Source: Macrotrachela quadricornifera
Lineage: Eukaryota > Rotifera > Eurotatoria > Philodinida > Philodinidae
Assembly: GCA_022393335.1 (NCBI GenBank)
Contig: JAJEKB010001194.1
Span: 243,855 to 307,854 of the forward strand
Direction: 5' to 3'
Length of the DNA stretch: 64,000 nucleotides
Part shown: positions 23,314 through 35,751 of the stretch, one piece after another
Layout: the number at the start of each line of letters is the position of its first letter
Numbering within the stretch: position 1 is the first letter of the stretch
The notes under the pieces: generated by a model
What the model was told of the DNA's origin: nothing
What the model saw: the letters and a program-made list of their open reading frames with translations, nothing else
Database searches by the model: none
Translations under genes and position numbers: made by a program

Positions 23314-24860
23314 ACGCGGGACTTTAACGACGTTAATAGCAGCGATAATCGGTATTGACGAACATCATTTTGTTAGTTTTAATGGGAACACAGAAGAAAG
23401 AGAAAACGGTAATTGAGAAGGAATTAGATAGACCAGATGAGATGATTGAAAGTTAGTCAATTGAATGGTCGATGAGATTCTTTATGTGCGTAATGGTGCA
23501 ATCAACTTGAGATAATGGTCGTTTGGGAGCCTATATAAATGACTTTCGATGTATTGCAATAATGACTTACTGCTTTCTTTCTTCCTTTTCTTTTTCTTCC
23601 TTTGCTTTTTTTTCTTGCGCATCGCTCTCGATAGTGATAGGTTGAATATATTTTTTTGTCGAATGCATTTAGTCCAATCAAAAAGTCATTTATTTGTATA
23701 TGATGAGTATGTGATGAATAAAAGCTAAATATGCTTTTTTTTTTCTTTATTATTTGCATGAATATATGTTTGTACCATATCTTTTGTGCAATCAATAGGT
23801 AATGATGAATAATTATGTAGAAATTACATACATTGAAATAGTCAGTAAAATATATATATACGTAAAAGTACATTTATCTAGATTTAGCCATGTTATTTTT
23901 GTAATTGGAATTATGTTGAGAAATTTTAATTAATCAATCTATTTTCATATAAATTAATATTACAAAATTTCATACAAATCCTCCTCCCTCTCCCAGAATA
24001 AAAGATCATGGCCTTATATTACGTCTTTGCACATGGCTAGTTTTTGGATGGCCTTTAGTTGTGACCAAATTTGCAATAACTAATTAATAGTTAATTAATA
24101 AATAATTAATTATTGTTTCGTGTATGACTTTCTAAGAGGACTGACGAACTTTTGTTCAGACATGGTCTGCTAGTGTAGGAGTGACCTTCTATTTTGAGAG
24201 TTTAGATTAAACATAATTAAGAAAGATTTCAGCTATTTTTCATCATAGAAAACTATTATTTACTTTATATTTTTTAGAATAAGATTCATTCATTTATATA
24301 AATAAAGAAGTAGAGTAAATTTTTATTGAACAAAAGAAAAAAGAAAGAAGAAATCACTAGTAGTAATAATATAGTCCAACAAGACGAAATAATTCTATAT
24401 CATCATGAATCAAAAAGAAAAGAAAAGAAACACACATGTACATCAATTGATATACACAATATATATTAAACAATTCATACAAAGAAAATATTTTTTTCAA
24501 AAACAACAACAGCTAACTGAACTATATTCTAATCTGATTCTCTTATTAATTAGTTTTTTTTCAAAAATACTCTACGTAAACATTCGAATGCACAATGAGC
24601 AAACAAAAAAATTCTTCCAATGAGAACAAAAAAAAAAAAGAAAGAAAGAAAGAAAGAAATAATACACTATTACACATATAGACTAATACAAAATACAGTT
24701 AGAAAAAAAAAAACAAAAAGCAAATTTTTATCTGACTATTTATCTTCTGTCTGCCATACATCGAGTATTCTTATTTTCATATACAAAATAAATAAATAAA
24801 TAAATAAATAATTTTTCGAAGAAAAAAAAAAAAGATAAACAAACACAGAGAAGAATATAT
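23314..24860. other. Region upstream of Hox and downstream of the unrecognised gene
   Basis: No supportable coding exon. It contains a (GAAA)n run at about 24634-24659 and an (AAAT)n run at about 24785-24811. The Hox promoter should lie in 23300-23600. Confidence 0.5.
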
Positions 24861-26851
24861 TTAATACTCGCCATAGAAATCTCCTTCAAAATCATTATGT
24901 TGTCGATGATGATGATGATATTGTGGTAATAATAAATTTGCATGTCCATACGGTTTTTTTATTGTACGTTTAGCACGAACAGTTAATCGAGGATTATAAG
25001 TTGAAGGTCGATTATGCCATTCATGCTCATTATGAACGATACTAAAATTTTATAAATTATATTTTCTATATAAAAATAAATTATATACAAAAATATACCT
25101 TAACATATTAACAATTGATTGAAGAGAATTAAGAATTGATATTGATGTCATAGCTTCAACTTCTATTTAAAAAGAGAAATTAAAAAAAAATTAGAAAAAA
25201 AAATTTATTTTAATAAATAACCTGTATATAATCTAAATGCATCCATTTCATCACAAAATCTTGCAAGTTTAAATGGATCATGTGCACGTTCACGTGCTGC
25301 CATTAAATCATCGATACACATTGTTAAACTATAATTTGAATACCATATTTCTGTAAAATTTCGTACATAATCAACAAGTGAATCATTGCCAATAATTAAT
25401 TCAGAATATTCTTCAGCTTCAAAATGAAATCCTATTTAAATAGAAATTTTTTTATTGATTTTGTTTTTCTTTAAAATAAAATAATAACCTTCAATAAGTA
25501 ATAATCGAACAATAGTTGTATTATGTCGCATTTCAAATTCATGTATATTTGTTATATTTTCACTTAATGAAACAAGTACATCATCAGGTGTTTCACGAAA
25601 TTTTTTTAAACAAGATGCTTTAAGAAATAATCGTACAATACGATTCATTAATTTACGATCAAATGATGGATCACCTAAACGATCAATTAATACATCAAGT
25701 AATTCACTATAACCATATGCTGGTTTTATTGAAAAACATTCAAATGTATGTGCAATTAATGTTTGATGAACATCTAAAAGAAAAATTAATTTTTTTATTT
25801 TATTTTACTTTTAAATAAACAAACCTGCTCCTAAATAACAAACACGATTTTTCCATAAAACATTCCACAATTCATCAGCTACAGATTCGACTGGTAACAT
25901 CAATTTAATTAAACGTAAACCAAGAAAAATAGCAATATCAGTTAAATAATTTGTTGCATTTATAAGAATATCATGAGCTACATCATCAGTCGAAACTAAG
26001 TCCATTAATTCTTCTTGAATTGGTAATGACCATGTACCTAAATAAAAATAAAATTTTATTTTTATTCAAAAAAAAAAAAGAAAATATAAATATTTACATG
26101 CACGAAGTAGATCACTAAGTTTACTAGTTAATGTAGCAATAGCTTTACTAGTAACTGATCGTGGTGGTTTAATAATAGTTTCATCTTCAAGTAAAGCACA
26201 TGGAATAGGCGAAAGTCTTTTTGTATTTGAATTATCTGAATTAATTGCCAATTCATTACTGCTTAAACTTGTTGCTGTTGTTCCATTTGTTGTTGACGAT
26301 GGTGGAGGTGAACTTGCATTTGATGCTGTTGTTGTACTTGTTGTTATAACTGTTAATGGTGATGGAGCAGATACAGGTACTGTTGTTGATGATGTTGCCA
26401 TTTTACCAGGCATCATTTGTGTTTGATTTATTGTTTGTCCAGTTGGACGCATATAAAATGGTAAAGGTGAAGCAAGTTGTTGTTGAAAAAATGCTCCATT
26501 AGGTGATGCTGGTGGTGCTGTAGCAGCCATGAAAAATGCTGATGGTGCTGTTTGAAATGGATGATGTTGAATTGATGAATCAGTACTATTATTACCAACA
26601 AGCATTTGATGATGTTGAATATGACGAAAAGGTGACATTGATGTTTGATGGGCAGCATGTTGCATCATTATTGTTTGATGTTGTTGTTGAACAGCAGCTA
26701 AATTTGGATCGAAAAACATGGCTGCTGCAGCATCAGATGGCATTGTTATATAAAATGTTTGAACACCAGTCATTGGACTTGTTGGAACAAGTGGACATGC
26801 TGGCATTAATCGAATTGGACTTGGACAATAATTACTTGGCATTGAATACAT
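24861..26851 (-). CDS. Unrecognised protein with low-complexity N-terminus and helical C-terminal half
   Basis: About six exons, the first 26851-26098, then 26037-25825, followed by exons near 25774-25491, 25435-25222, 25162-25101 and 25040-24861. The total is roughly 560 aa. The first 200 residues are rich in Met, Pro, Gln, Ala, Ser and Thr (LMPACPLVPTSPMTG, HHQ and TTST tracts). The rest is predicted helical with regular hydrophobic spacing (VAHDILINATNYLTDIAIFL, RIVRLFLKASCLKKF), reminiscent of HEAT or MIF4G-type solenoids. The C-terminus is basic, then His-rich, ending DFYGEY. I do not recognise the family. The exon phases join cleanly (for example T|GT and G|AT), so it looks like a real gene. 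No signal peptide or membrane segment is evident. Confidence 0.7.
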
Positions 26852-29800
26852 AATTGGCGAGCTAATTCATAATGAAAGAAAGAACATTATTTTTTAGTTT
26901 TTAAATTAAAATATTTCTTTACTTTTAGTTATTATATCGACAAAAAAATTTAAGAAATAAGGCAGGCAGGCTGACAAAACAGACAGAGGCAAGCACGTCT
27001 GATAGTCACACCGCGCTGTTGTATTATGATAGAATATGATTTAAAATCGATTGTTTTTCTCTGTATATCGTTTTGTTTTTCTTCTCTATTATATTCCGTC
27101 CGACGACAGAAATGTTCTAACTAAATAAATAGTAGATAAAGAAATGTATACTTCTATTATAAACAAAACAACTAACGGATACATAAAGAATCGTGGAATA
27201 GATAGAAGAACGAAAAACGATAGTGACTAAATACACGTGAATATTATTTCGTGGATAGTTAGACGACAAAGAAAAAAGAGAATACAATTGTATGATGATA
27301 TCATTGTTTAAGTTCAATACGAATTATCTAGAATGGTTCATATGAATATGAATATGAATATGCTAAACGTCTGAAATATTATGTTCAAAGAATAATATAA
27401 GAGATTTTTATATTAGAGTGACATCAATCTTTTTAAATGTAAATAATACATTAATAATATAGATTATCTACTTTGAAAACAATATTATAATTTTCTTATA
27501 TTATAATATCATGTCAGAAAAAAAATACTGATATACAAAATATATTGAAGAATTTTGTATAATCAGAAAAATATTACTAATGAGTAAATACATTCAAAAA
27601 AAATCATACATATACACAAAAAAAGGTATTTCACATAATATGTGTGATATGAATTTGGTTTGCGTTTAATGTTTTTATTTAATTATTAAAACACTTATGT
27701 TTAGACAATTGATCGATATGAATAACAGATTTGAAAAGTTCTATTCTCCTAAGCCATAAAATTATTTGGAGACTGAAAGAAAATATTTATATCTGATAAT
27801 TCGTCATTGATCATAGGTTTTTCGTTACAGAATGATACCGAAAGCAAAAGAAACGCCGGTTTTTTTCGTAGAAAAGAAAGTGAAAATTTGTGTATTCACA
27901 GTAAATCATTGGCTTCAAATGAACTGTCACCGGATTAAAAATGTAATGACACAAAGCATCGGGAAATTACAAGTTTGTCGTGAATCTAATAGTATTGAAC
28001 AACACATCAACAGTTCACTCATTTAAACTCAATTTTTGATGAGAAGTACATCCATTTAAGATAAATGCACAGTAGAAATTTCAATCAAAACAAATATATC
28101 TTTGGGCAGATATGAATGTCGCAAAAAACCGGAAAAGATATGTTTACGGCAGTAGTGACCTCAGGACAATATAAATATCTAAATAGTGGAACAAAACGTT
28201 TTGAAACGACTTGTATAAAAATTTATCAAACACTTACCTTTATAACACATGAAAAACGGGTTGAATTGGTGATCGTTGCTTGAACAGGATTAGTGTTGGC
28301 TTATATGAAATGGCTCATATAGAAAAAGAAAACGAGCAGTAGCCGCAGCATATAAATCAATTAAATAGACCAACACAAAATTTCATTTGACTTATGTTAT
28401 TTCTAGGACAATAAAAGAACTATACTGAACTCGTCATAATCAATATGGATTTAACACGGACTAAAGAAATATCTGAAAAGCAACTCATTTCTCAACAGTA
28501 ACCATCATATAAAAGGATTATTTATTTCACCTAATTTTACCATAGTCTTAACACGAATCTGAATTCTAATAAGTAATTGATACAGAAAAACAATGAAACT
28601 GAGAAGAAAAAAATAATATCAGAAAATGAATCTAAAAATATATGATAGAGATATTTACAATAGTCAGACTATCCAAAATCAGATTACTTGACTGGATTTA
28701 TACCAAATAATCGGAAACCAATAGATCAATTTTGATGGATTTATAATTGAATTAAAAACATTATTTTACTTATAGTCGTCAATGTACAATTTTTTTTGGT
28801 AAAATACAAGATCATAACTTTTTCTCACTTGCATCACATGTTATCGCTCAATAAAGTATCTCTTACTTCGGAGACGAAACTGAAATTAATTTAGCTTATG
28901 TACTTAATTTCAATGAAAAAAAAACACAAACAATGAGCAAAACAGTGTCAAAATGTAAACAAAATGTTAAAGCCAATTATTATAATTAAATTTAAACCAT
29001 CTGTTATTATTTATGAGAAATTTAGGATACATGTCAGTATTATTTTTAAATCGTCAACTCATGATTCAACCAAATTCATAAATCAGTCATTTATGTCTAT
29101 ATTAGTATTTAAAGAAACTCTTCGCAATATAGAGTATCAATATGTTCGCAAAGATCAAGAATTGAAAGTTATTGATGAATTTGGAAAAGAATTATGATCA
29201 TTCATCGACTATTTCGTGATACAATCGCGAATGCTTCATTTATTTAACGTGAAATTAGTGTTTTAGAACCTAAAACATTAAAATTATTGTTGACATTGGA
29301 TTTCTGACGCGATACAGTTATTGACATTTTGAAGATCTGTATTTGAAGACATTTAATTAAACCTCATTTATCATCTATCGTGGATATAGTCATTTAAACA
29401 ATAATTTTGAAAAGTTAAGAAAAAGCCAAAATCACTTTTAATACTTCGTCGTTTTCTATTGATCAGCATATTCCAAAACATAAGTATTACATTTACACGC
29501 AGAACTTGATATAATCTTGATTTAACGATAGTTCACTTTGTACAGTAGTGATAATGACAATTTTATATTATGTAGTACCCTTTGAGAAACTTTCTTCCTA
29601 TATAGTCTAATAAAGGAAAGAATGCTCTATTTTTCCATCTCACGCGTTACGATTATGCAAATCCTAGTGAGCGTTTTTTGACTAACTTTTGATGAAAATA
29701 CGGAAGTGAATTGTGGTTTTCATAGTTGGAGAGAGGAGATGAAGACGCATCTAAACATGTATTATTGGTTTTTTCAATATCGATTTGTGAAGTACATATA

Positions 29801-30213
29801 TTTGAATTTCTAACTTTCAAACAAAATGTTCTTTTTTTATGGAAAAGGAGAAAGAGAAGAATGAGATATTTTTCACAGGAATTGTTAGAAAATCGAATTA
29901 GAACCTCCACTAAAATACATAATATTCTTCTAAGATTTATGCAGTTTGTAGATCTTTGATTAGTGATTGAATCTATACTTGATAATTTACAGTAACAACT
30001 TCCCAGAAAAGTATACTCTTAAAAAAAATCATTTGAAATGCTTATAAAATAACCAGATCAGGAGACATTGTAATAGAGGATTTGACACATCGTCATCTCC
30101 TCCTTTTAACAATGAAAAACATAGTTCTCTGTCTTATTTCTATCGAAAGTTAGTCGAAAAATACTCACTAGCATTCATATAACCCATAATACTCCTCATT
30201 TTATGAAGGGAAG
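26852..30213. other. Gene-poor stretch
   Basis: About 3.4 kb with only short isolated open frames (for example 27832-28026 and 28964-29197) that show no recognisable domain or splice context. It may hold decayed mobile-element sequence, but I could not identify any. The promoter of the unrecognised gene should be just upstream of 26851. Confidence 0.45.
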
Positions 30214-31850
30214 GGATAGGAGGTTATATAGGAGTTTTTTCGTCAGATTCCTTATTATCTTATATCAACTGAAAGATCTCATTCAAATAAACATTTCTGG
30301 TGACGGAACGGAACTTTTTAGTTTTTCATAAACAAATAAATAGTTTTTAGCATAAATCAAGTTTTTGACCAATATGATACGCTATACGTATTCATATAGA
30401 GAGAAGGAGTAAACAAGATTGTTTTTACTTCAAATAGTAGATGACATGGTCCTTCAACACTGCTATAAATATCAAATGTTTTGCTTTAGTCGTTTCAATT
30501 TTATAGATTAAATATGACTTGGAAAAAAGCAAAAAATCATCTTTATAATGAGAGACTCGTTCAGTATAGCTCCTCGATTTCTTCAACCACTAAAACAAAT
30601 ATCAGCAATTTTTTACCACTAAGAGCTCTTCACATTAGCTATAAAATGCACTTATTACAGTTAAGAAAATGATGAGGAAAGCTATCTCATGAGCACACAT
30701 ACAATTATCAAAGTGCCAATTTTGACTAAAAACCAGCAATATTCCGGGTATTTGTCTTTCATTAGTACTCAAGATAAAAAAAATCAACATCAGAATCGTG
30801 TTCAGTATAAAAAACTGAGTCGATCTATGTATGTTTCAAGATCATGTAGTAACTTTTATTTTTATTCAACAATTGACCTGTAGTCCCCGTCAGGAACATG
30901 CTAGAAAATAAATTCAACCCAAATTTCGTTCTTAATATTTAGGTATATTTATTTATGACATTAATGATGATATTGAAGGTTAATAACGTGTTTTTAACAG
31001 TCAAGATGGTGTTTTCAGGCGAATTCATTTTTGGCACACCCATGAGAGAGACCACAGGTCAATTTTTGGATGAAAATAAAAGTCGTAACATGATTTTAAA
31101 ACATACATAGATCGAAGATCTACATTGTACAAGTCTATTATTATAAAGATGATTTTTTGAGATTTTCCAGGTCATATTTGGACTATAACATCGAAACGAC
31201 TGAAGCAAAACACTTGATATATTGTTAACCTGTCTGTAGGAGCTACGAGAGAGAACCAGAGTGAGTGTGTCTATATATATTGTAGACTTTATTTTTGAAA
31301 AAAAAGTGCTTTCTAAACAATAAAAAAGAATCCTCACATCCAAACAAAAAAAAGAACAGTGTATATATATCTCTATACGAGGAAAAAGAAGGAAAAAATA
31401 TGATACATCATCACATTTTTGACACAACGCATCATGCATCATACATCATGAATCATGAAAAGAAATGGTAAAGAAAAAAAATGTGTTCCTAGGATCACAT
31501 TTTTAACAAAACGTGCAGAAAAGAAAATGATGACTTGAATCATCACGAACATATTTACAATAATGTTGGAGGACCATGTCATCTACTATTTGAAGTAAAA
31601 CCAATCTTATTTATTCAATCCTGTCTATATGAATAGATATAGCATATCATATTGATCAAAAACTTGATTTATGCTCAAAAATATCGAATATTGATGGTCC
31701 TCATAACTTTTGATCTGTCTGTGAAAAAATAAAAATTTCCGTTACCAAAAATGTTTATCTTAATGAGTTCTTTTAGTTGATGTAAGATAGTAAGGAATCT
31801 GACGAAAAAAATCCTTAGAGGCTAGTTTACAATCTTATAACCTCCTGTTC
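30214..31850. mobile_element. Foldback element: long imperfect inverted repeat
   Basis: The left arm starts near 30214 (AGGAGGTTATA, then CGTCAGATTCC at 30241). The right arm, read in reverse from about 31848, gives the same AGGAGGTTATA and CGTCAGATTCC. Blocks 30241-30308 and 31737-31804 pair at about 85% by eye. Blocks 30350-30460 and 31565-31670 pair at close to 90%, and 30475-30560 pairs with about 31130-31220. A near-centre block, 30822-30893, pairs with about 31040-31115. The right arm carries about 315 extra bp (roughly 31230-31545) and the left arm about 240 extra bp (30580-30820). The spacer is about 150 bp. No transposase ORF is seen, so it looks like a non-autonomous foldback or MITE-type element. 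Target-site duplications are not clear. Confidence 0.8.
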
Positions 31851-32275
31851 TTTATTGGTGTTTGCTTATTTTATAAAAGTACTTTAAATCGACGAAAGAT
31901 CTTTCCTGTCAACGTCATTTTTTGTTTATTTGTACCTATCATAAAATAATGACAACATACTACGATTGTAAAGATTGCATTAATGATGATTATTTATCAA
32001 AAAGATAGAAATAAATAATTTCTACTAAGAATTTTTATATTCTTATGTTGTATGTTTTATTGATAATTGTTCTTTCATATATATGTGTAACTTTTTATCA
32101 TAGTGTTTTACACACATTTATAGACAAAAAAGGAAAAATGAAATCTTAAAGATCGAATTAAACACACAAAAGAAAAAAAGAACGTTGACTAGAAATAAAT
32201 AAACTAACAAGACGGAATATTAGTTTGTGGTGTTAAAAAATGAAAATGTGTGTATTTTGTCTATTCATTCGTTGT
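31851..32275. other. Spacer between foldback element and Hsp70
   Basis: No gene seen. AT-rich; it includes the Hsp70 3' UTR on the minus strand. Confidence 0.5.
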
Positions 32276-34438
32276 TTAATCAACTTCTTCAATTGTTGGA
32301 CCTTTGCCACCTGATTTAGCTCCACCAGGTCCACCACTTGGCATACCACCAGCGCCAGCGCCTTCACCACCTTAAAAAAAAAAAAATATAATATTTTCTA
32401 TATTTTTAAATTATATTAATGAACTTACCATAAAGTTTAGTCATAATTGGTGAACAAATTTTTTCAACTTCTTTAAGTTTATGTTCAAATTCATCCTTTT
32501 CAGCTAATTGATTTGTTTCCATCCATTTAAGTGTTGATTCAATGGTTTCAGTAATTTTAGTTTTATCATCAGCTGAAAGTTTTGCTCCGATCTTGTCATC
32601 ATTGATACTTGTTTTCATATTAAAACAATATGATTCTAATGAATTTTTAGCTGATATACGTTCACGTTGTGCATCATCTTCTTTCTTGTATTTGTCAGCA
32701 TCAGCAACCATTCTTTCAATTTCATCTTTTGATAATCGACCTTTATCATTAGTAATTGTAATTTTATTTTCACGTCCAGTTGATTTATCAACAGCTGAGA
32801 CATTTAATATACCATTTGCATCAATATCAAATGTAACTTCAATTTGTGGTACACCACGTGGAGCTGGTGGAATACCAGAAAGTTCAAAATTACCAAGTAA
32901 ATGATTATCTCTTGTCATTGATCGTTCACCTTCAAAAACTTTAATATCGACACCTGGTTGATTATCCGAATATGTTGTAAATGTTTGTGTTTGTTTTGTT
33001 GGAATGGTTGTATTACGTTTGATTAAAGCTGTCATAACACCACCAGCAGTTTCAATACCCTATAAAAAGAATGAAAAAAGTTATTAAAAAGTAAAAAAAA
33101 GTTTTTTTTTTTTTGTCTTACCAATGAAAGTGGCGCAACATCAAGTAAAAGTACATCTTTAACTTCTTCTGATTTATCACCAGTTAAGATAGCTGCTTGA
33201 ACAGCTGCACCATAAGCAACAGCTTCATCTGGATTGATTGATTTGTTTAATTCTTTTCCATTAAAGAAATCTTGAAGTAATTTTTGTACTTTTGGAATAC
33301 GTGTTGAACCACCGACAAGAACGATTTCATGAATACTTGCTTTATCCATTTTAGCATCACGTAAAGCTTTTTCAACTGGTTCAAGTGTTGAACGGAAAAG
33401 ATCAGCACAAAGTTCTTCGAAACGAGCACGTGTTACTGTTGAATAGAAATCAATACCCTCATGAAGAGAATCAATTTCAATTGAAGCTTGTGATGAAGAT
33501 GATAATGTACGCTATTAAAAAATAAAAAATAAATTTCTTTAATAAAATAAATAAATTTAAATAACTTACTTTAGCACGTTCACAAGCTGTACGTAAACGA
33601 CGAAGACCACGTTTATTTTGTGATAAATCTTTATTATTTTTTCGTTTAAATTCTTGAACAAAATGTGCTACCATACGATTGTCAAAATCTTCACCACCTA
33701 AATGTGTATCACCAGCTGTTGATTTGACTTCAAAGATACCTTCTTCAATTTTAAGTACTGATACATCAAAAGTACCACCTCCCAAGTCAAAAATAAGAAT
33801 ATTTCTTTCACCAGATACTTTTTTATCTAAACCATAAGCAATAGCAGCAGCTGTTGGTTCATTAATAATACGTAAAACATTAAGACCAGAAATAACACCA
33901 GCATCTTTTGTTGCTTGACGTTGTGAATCATTAAAATAAGCTGGAACAGTAATGACAGCTTCAGATACTTTTTTACCAAGATAAGCTTCAGCAATTTCTT
34001 TCATTTTTGTTAAGACCATTGATGAAATTTCTTCAGGGGTGAATGATTTTGTTTCATTTTTATAGTCTACTTGGATTTTTGGTTTACCACCTTCACTAAC
34101 AACTTTAAATGGCCAATGTTTCATATCAGCTTGAACAGTTGCATCTTCATATTTACGACCAATAAGTCGTTTAGCATCAAAAATTGTATTATTTGGATTC
34201 ATAGCTACTTGATTTTTTGCAGCATCACCAATTAAACGTTCACTATCAGTGAATGCAACATAAGATGGTGTTGTTCGATTACCTTGATCATTAGCTATAA
34301 TTTCAACTTTACCATGTTGAAAAATACCAACACACTACAAAAAAAAAATTTTATCAATATATAAATATATTAATTGATAAATTATTCATGACTTACAGAA
34401 TATGTAGTACCTAAATCAATACCAATAGCGCGAGCCAT
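32276..34438 (-). CDS. HSP70: Cytosolic Hsp70 / Hsc70 chaperone
   Basis: Five exons encode about 650 aa. It has all three classical Hsp70 signatures: [10 protein letters not shown] at the N-terminus (split by an intron right after it), [14 protein letters not shown], and [14 protein letters not shown]. The nucleotide-binding domain is followed by the linker and substrate-binding domain, a helical lid, a GGMP-like Gly-rich tail and the C-terminal PTIEEVD motif that binds TPR co-chaperones. The EEVD end and lack of a signal sequence place it in the cytosol and nucleus. The upstream region has a TATA-like box and heat-shock elements, so stress induction is likely even though the gene has introns, which many inducible Hsp70 genes lack. 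Confidence 0.97.
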
Positions 34439-34531
34439 TTGAATTTAAATATCGCAGTTGAATTAGTGAGAGTAAGAGAGTATAAAAATTTCGAATAATA
34501 GACAATGTGAATTATGCTTTATGGGTACTCT

Positions 34532-34540
34532 TTATATAGG
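34532..34540 (-). promoter_or_regulatory. TATA-like box of Hsp70
   Basis: On the minus strand the sequence reads CCTATATAAAG, about 95-105 bp upstream of the Hsp70 ATG. It lies between the coding start and the heat-shock elements. Confidence 0.65.
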
Positions 34541-34570
34541 GTAAAGCTATTTTCTGTCTGGTATAATCGA

Positions 34571-34583
34571 GAACTTTCTCGAA
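34571..34583 (-). promoter_or_regulatory. Heat-shock element, three alternating units
   Basis: GAA-ct-TTC-tc-GAA is a perfect nGAAnnTTCnnGAAn array, the binding site for trimeric HSF1, about 35 bp upstream of the TATA-like box. A second two-unit site, GAAtgTTC, lies at 34659-34666. Confidence 0.8.
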
Positions 34584-34669
34584 GAACAGCGGAGAAGAAG
34601 AGAACGAAAAAGAAGAAAAAGAAAAAAAAGGAAGAAAGAAAGGAAGATAGACAATCAAGAATGTTCTAC

Positions 34670-35099
34670 AACATGGCCGATCAAAGAGTATATTTCTTAT
34701 ATTAGTCAGAATTATTAGTACAAAAAAAAAAAAAATTCAACTTTTCAAATTTTTACAAAAGAAATTTTATCAAACGAAATATCCAGAAAAATTAAGATTT
34801 TTTGAATGTATCAAAATTATATAGAGCGGCATCTGTCAAAAAGTTTGTTATATTTTATTAAGAGCATAAAAAATATTTCATAGATAAAATTGTTTTTTCA
34901 CAAGTTTCATCATTTAGTCATCTGTTTGTTTTTTATTCCCACATACATTTTTTCTTTTGAATAAAACTCAAATATTGATTTTTATAATTTTTTTTTTGTC
35001 TACCAAAGCTGTATGAATACAATGCATAAGTACAACACAATAAATAAATGTCTTTCATAGAAAAAAAAAAGAATGAAATACATTATTCTCCTGAATTTT
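34670..35099. other. Spacer between Hsp70 promoter and EF-hand gene
   Basis: No gene seen. Strongly AT-rich with homopolymer runs. Confidence 0.5.
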
Positions 35100-35751
35100 T
35101 TAATCCTTTGGCGGATAAGTACTTTCAAATGGTGAAAGTACATTTCGAATATATGTATTTTGTAGACAACCATTAATAAATTCATCTTTTGATAATGATT
35201 GATTATGATCAAGATCTAATTTACGAAATATATCATATGCAACACATTCTGGTGAAAAATCACTTCTTCTATTATGTGTTATTGTAAAAAGTTTTTTTAA
35301 TAATTCAATCATTTCAATTAATTCAATTGTTTGAGAATGATCTTTATCAAATAAAGAAAATGAATATTGTAATTTATCAAGTGGTTCACCAATAGATGTT
35401 AATGCATAAGCAATAAGAAATTCTTTAAAATCAATTCGATGATTTCCTATAAAACAAATAAAAAAATAAAATCTAAAAATCATTTTTAGAAAAATAAAAC
35501 AAACCATTATGATCAAATGCTAAAAAAACATTTTCAGCAATAGCTTCAACATTTTTTGTTGAAGAATTTTCTAATTCTTTATAAAATTTAATAAATTGAG
35601 CTTTATTTAATTGACCATTTGGACATATAGTTAAAAATTCTCGATACCAACCTTGTATAACATGTGGAGTTAAATGTGTTTGTTTCATTAAATATCGATA
35701 ATCATTTAATGATAAATCTTCTTCTAATAAATGTTGATGATGATTACCCAT
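35100..35751 (-). CDS. Neuronal-calcium-sensor-like EF-hand protein
   Basis: Two exons (35751-35505 and 35446-35100) give 197 aa, near the roughly 190 aa of the NCS family. It starts MGN, a candidate N-myristoylation signal, so the ATG at 35751 is preferred over an upstream one. A degenerate EF1 region (ICPNGQLNKAQF) is followed by three canonical loops: DHNGNHRIDFKE spanning the splice junction, DKDHSQTIELIE, and DLDHNQSLSKDE, each with acidic or Asn residues at positions 1, 3 and 5 and Glu at 12. A degenerate first hand and three Ca2+-binding hands are the NCS pattern (recoverin, VILIP, NCS-1). Likely a Ca2+-myristoyl switch regulator at membranes. It is too divergent to assign to one subtype. 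Confidence 0.82.

Noticed and set aside
27832..29197. Short plus-strand open frames in the gene-poor stretch
   Set aside because: No recognisable domain, no paired splice sites and no continuation in neighbouring frames.
30689..31442. Open frames of 64 and 127 aa in the foldback element
   Set aside because: They lie across the inverted arms, show no domain and are low in plausibility. They are chance frames in repeat DNA.
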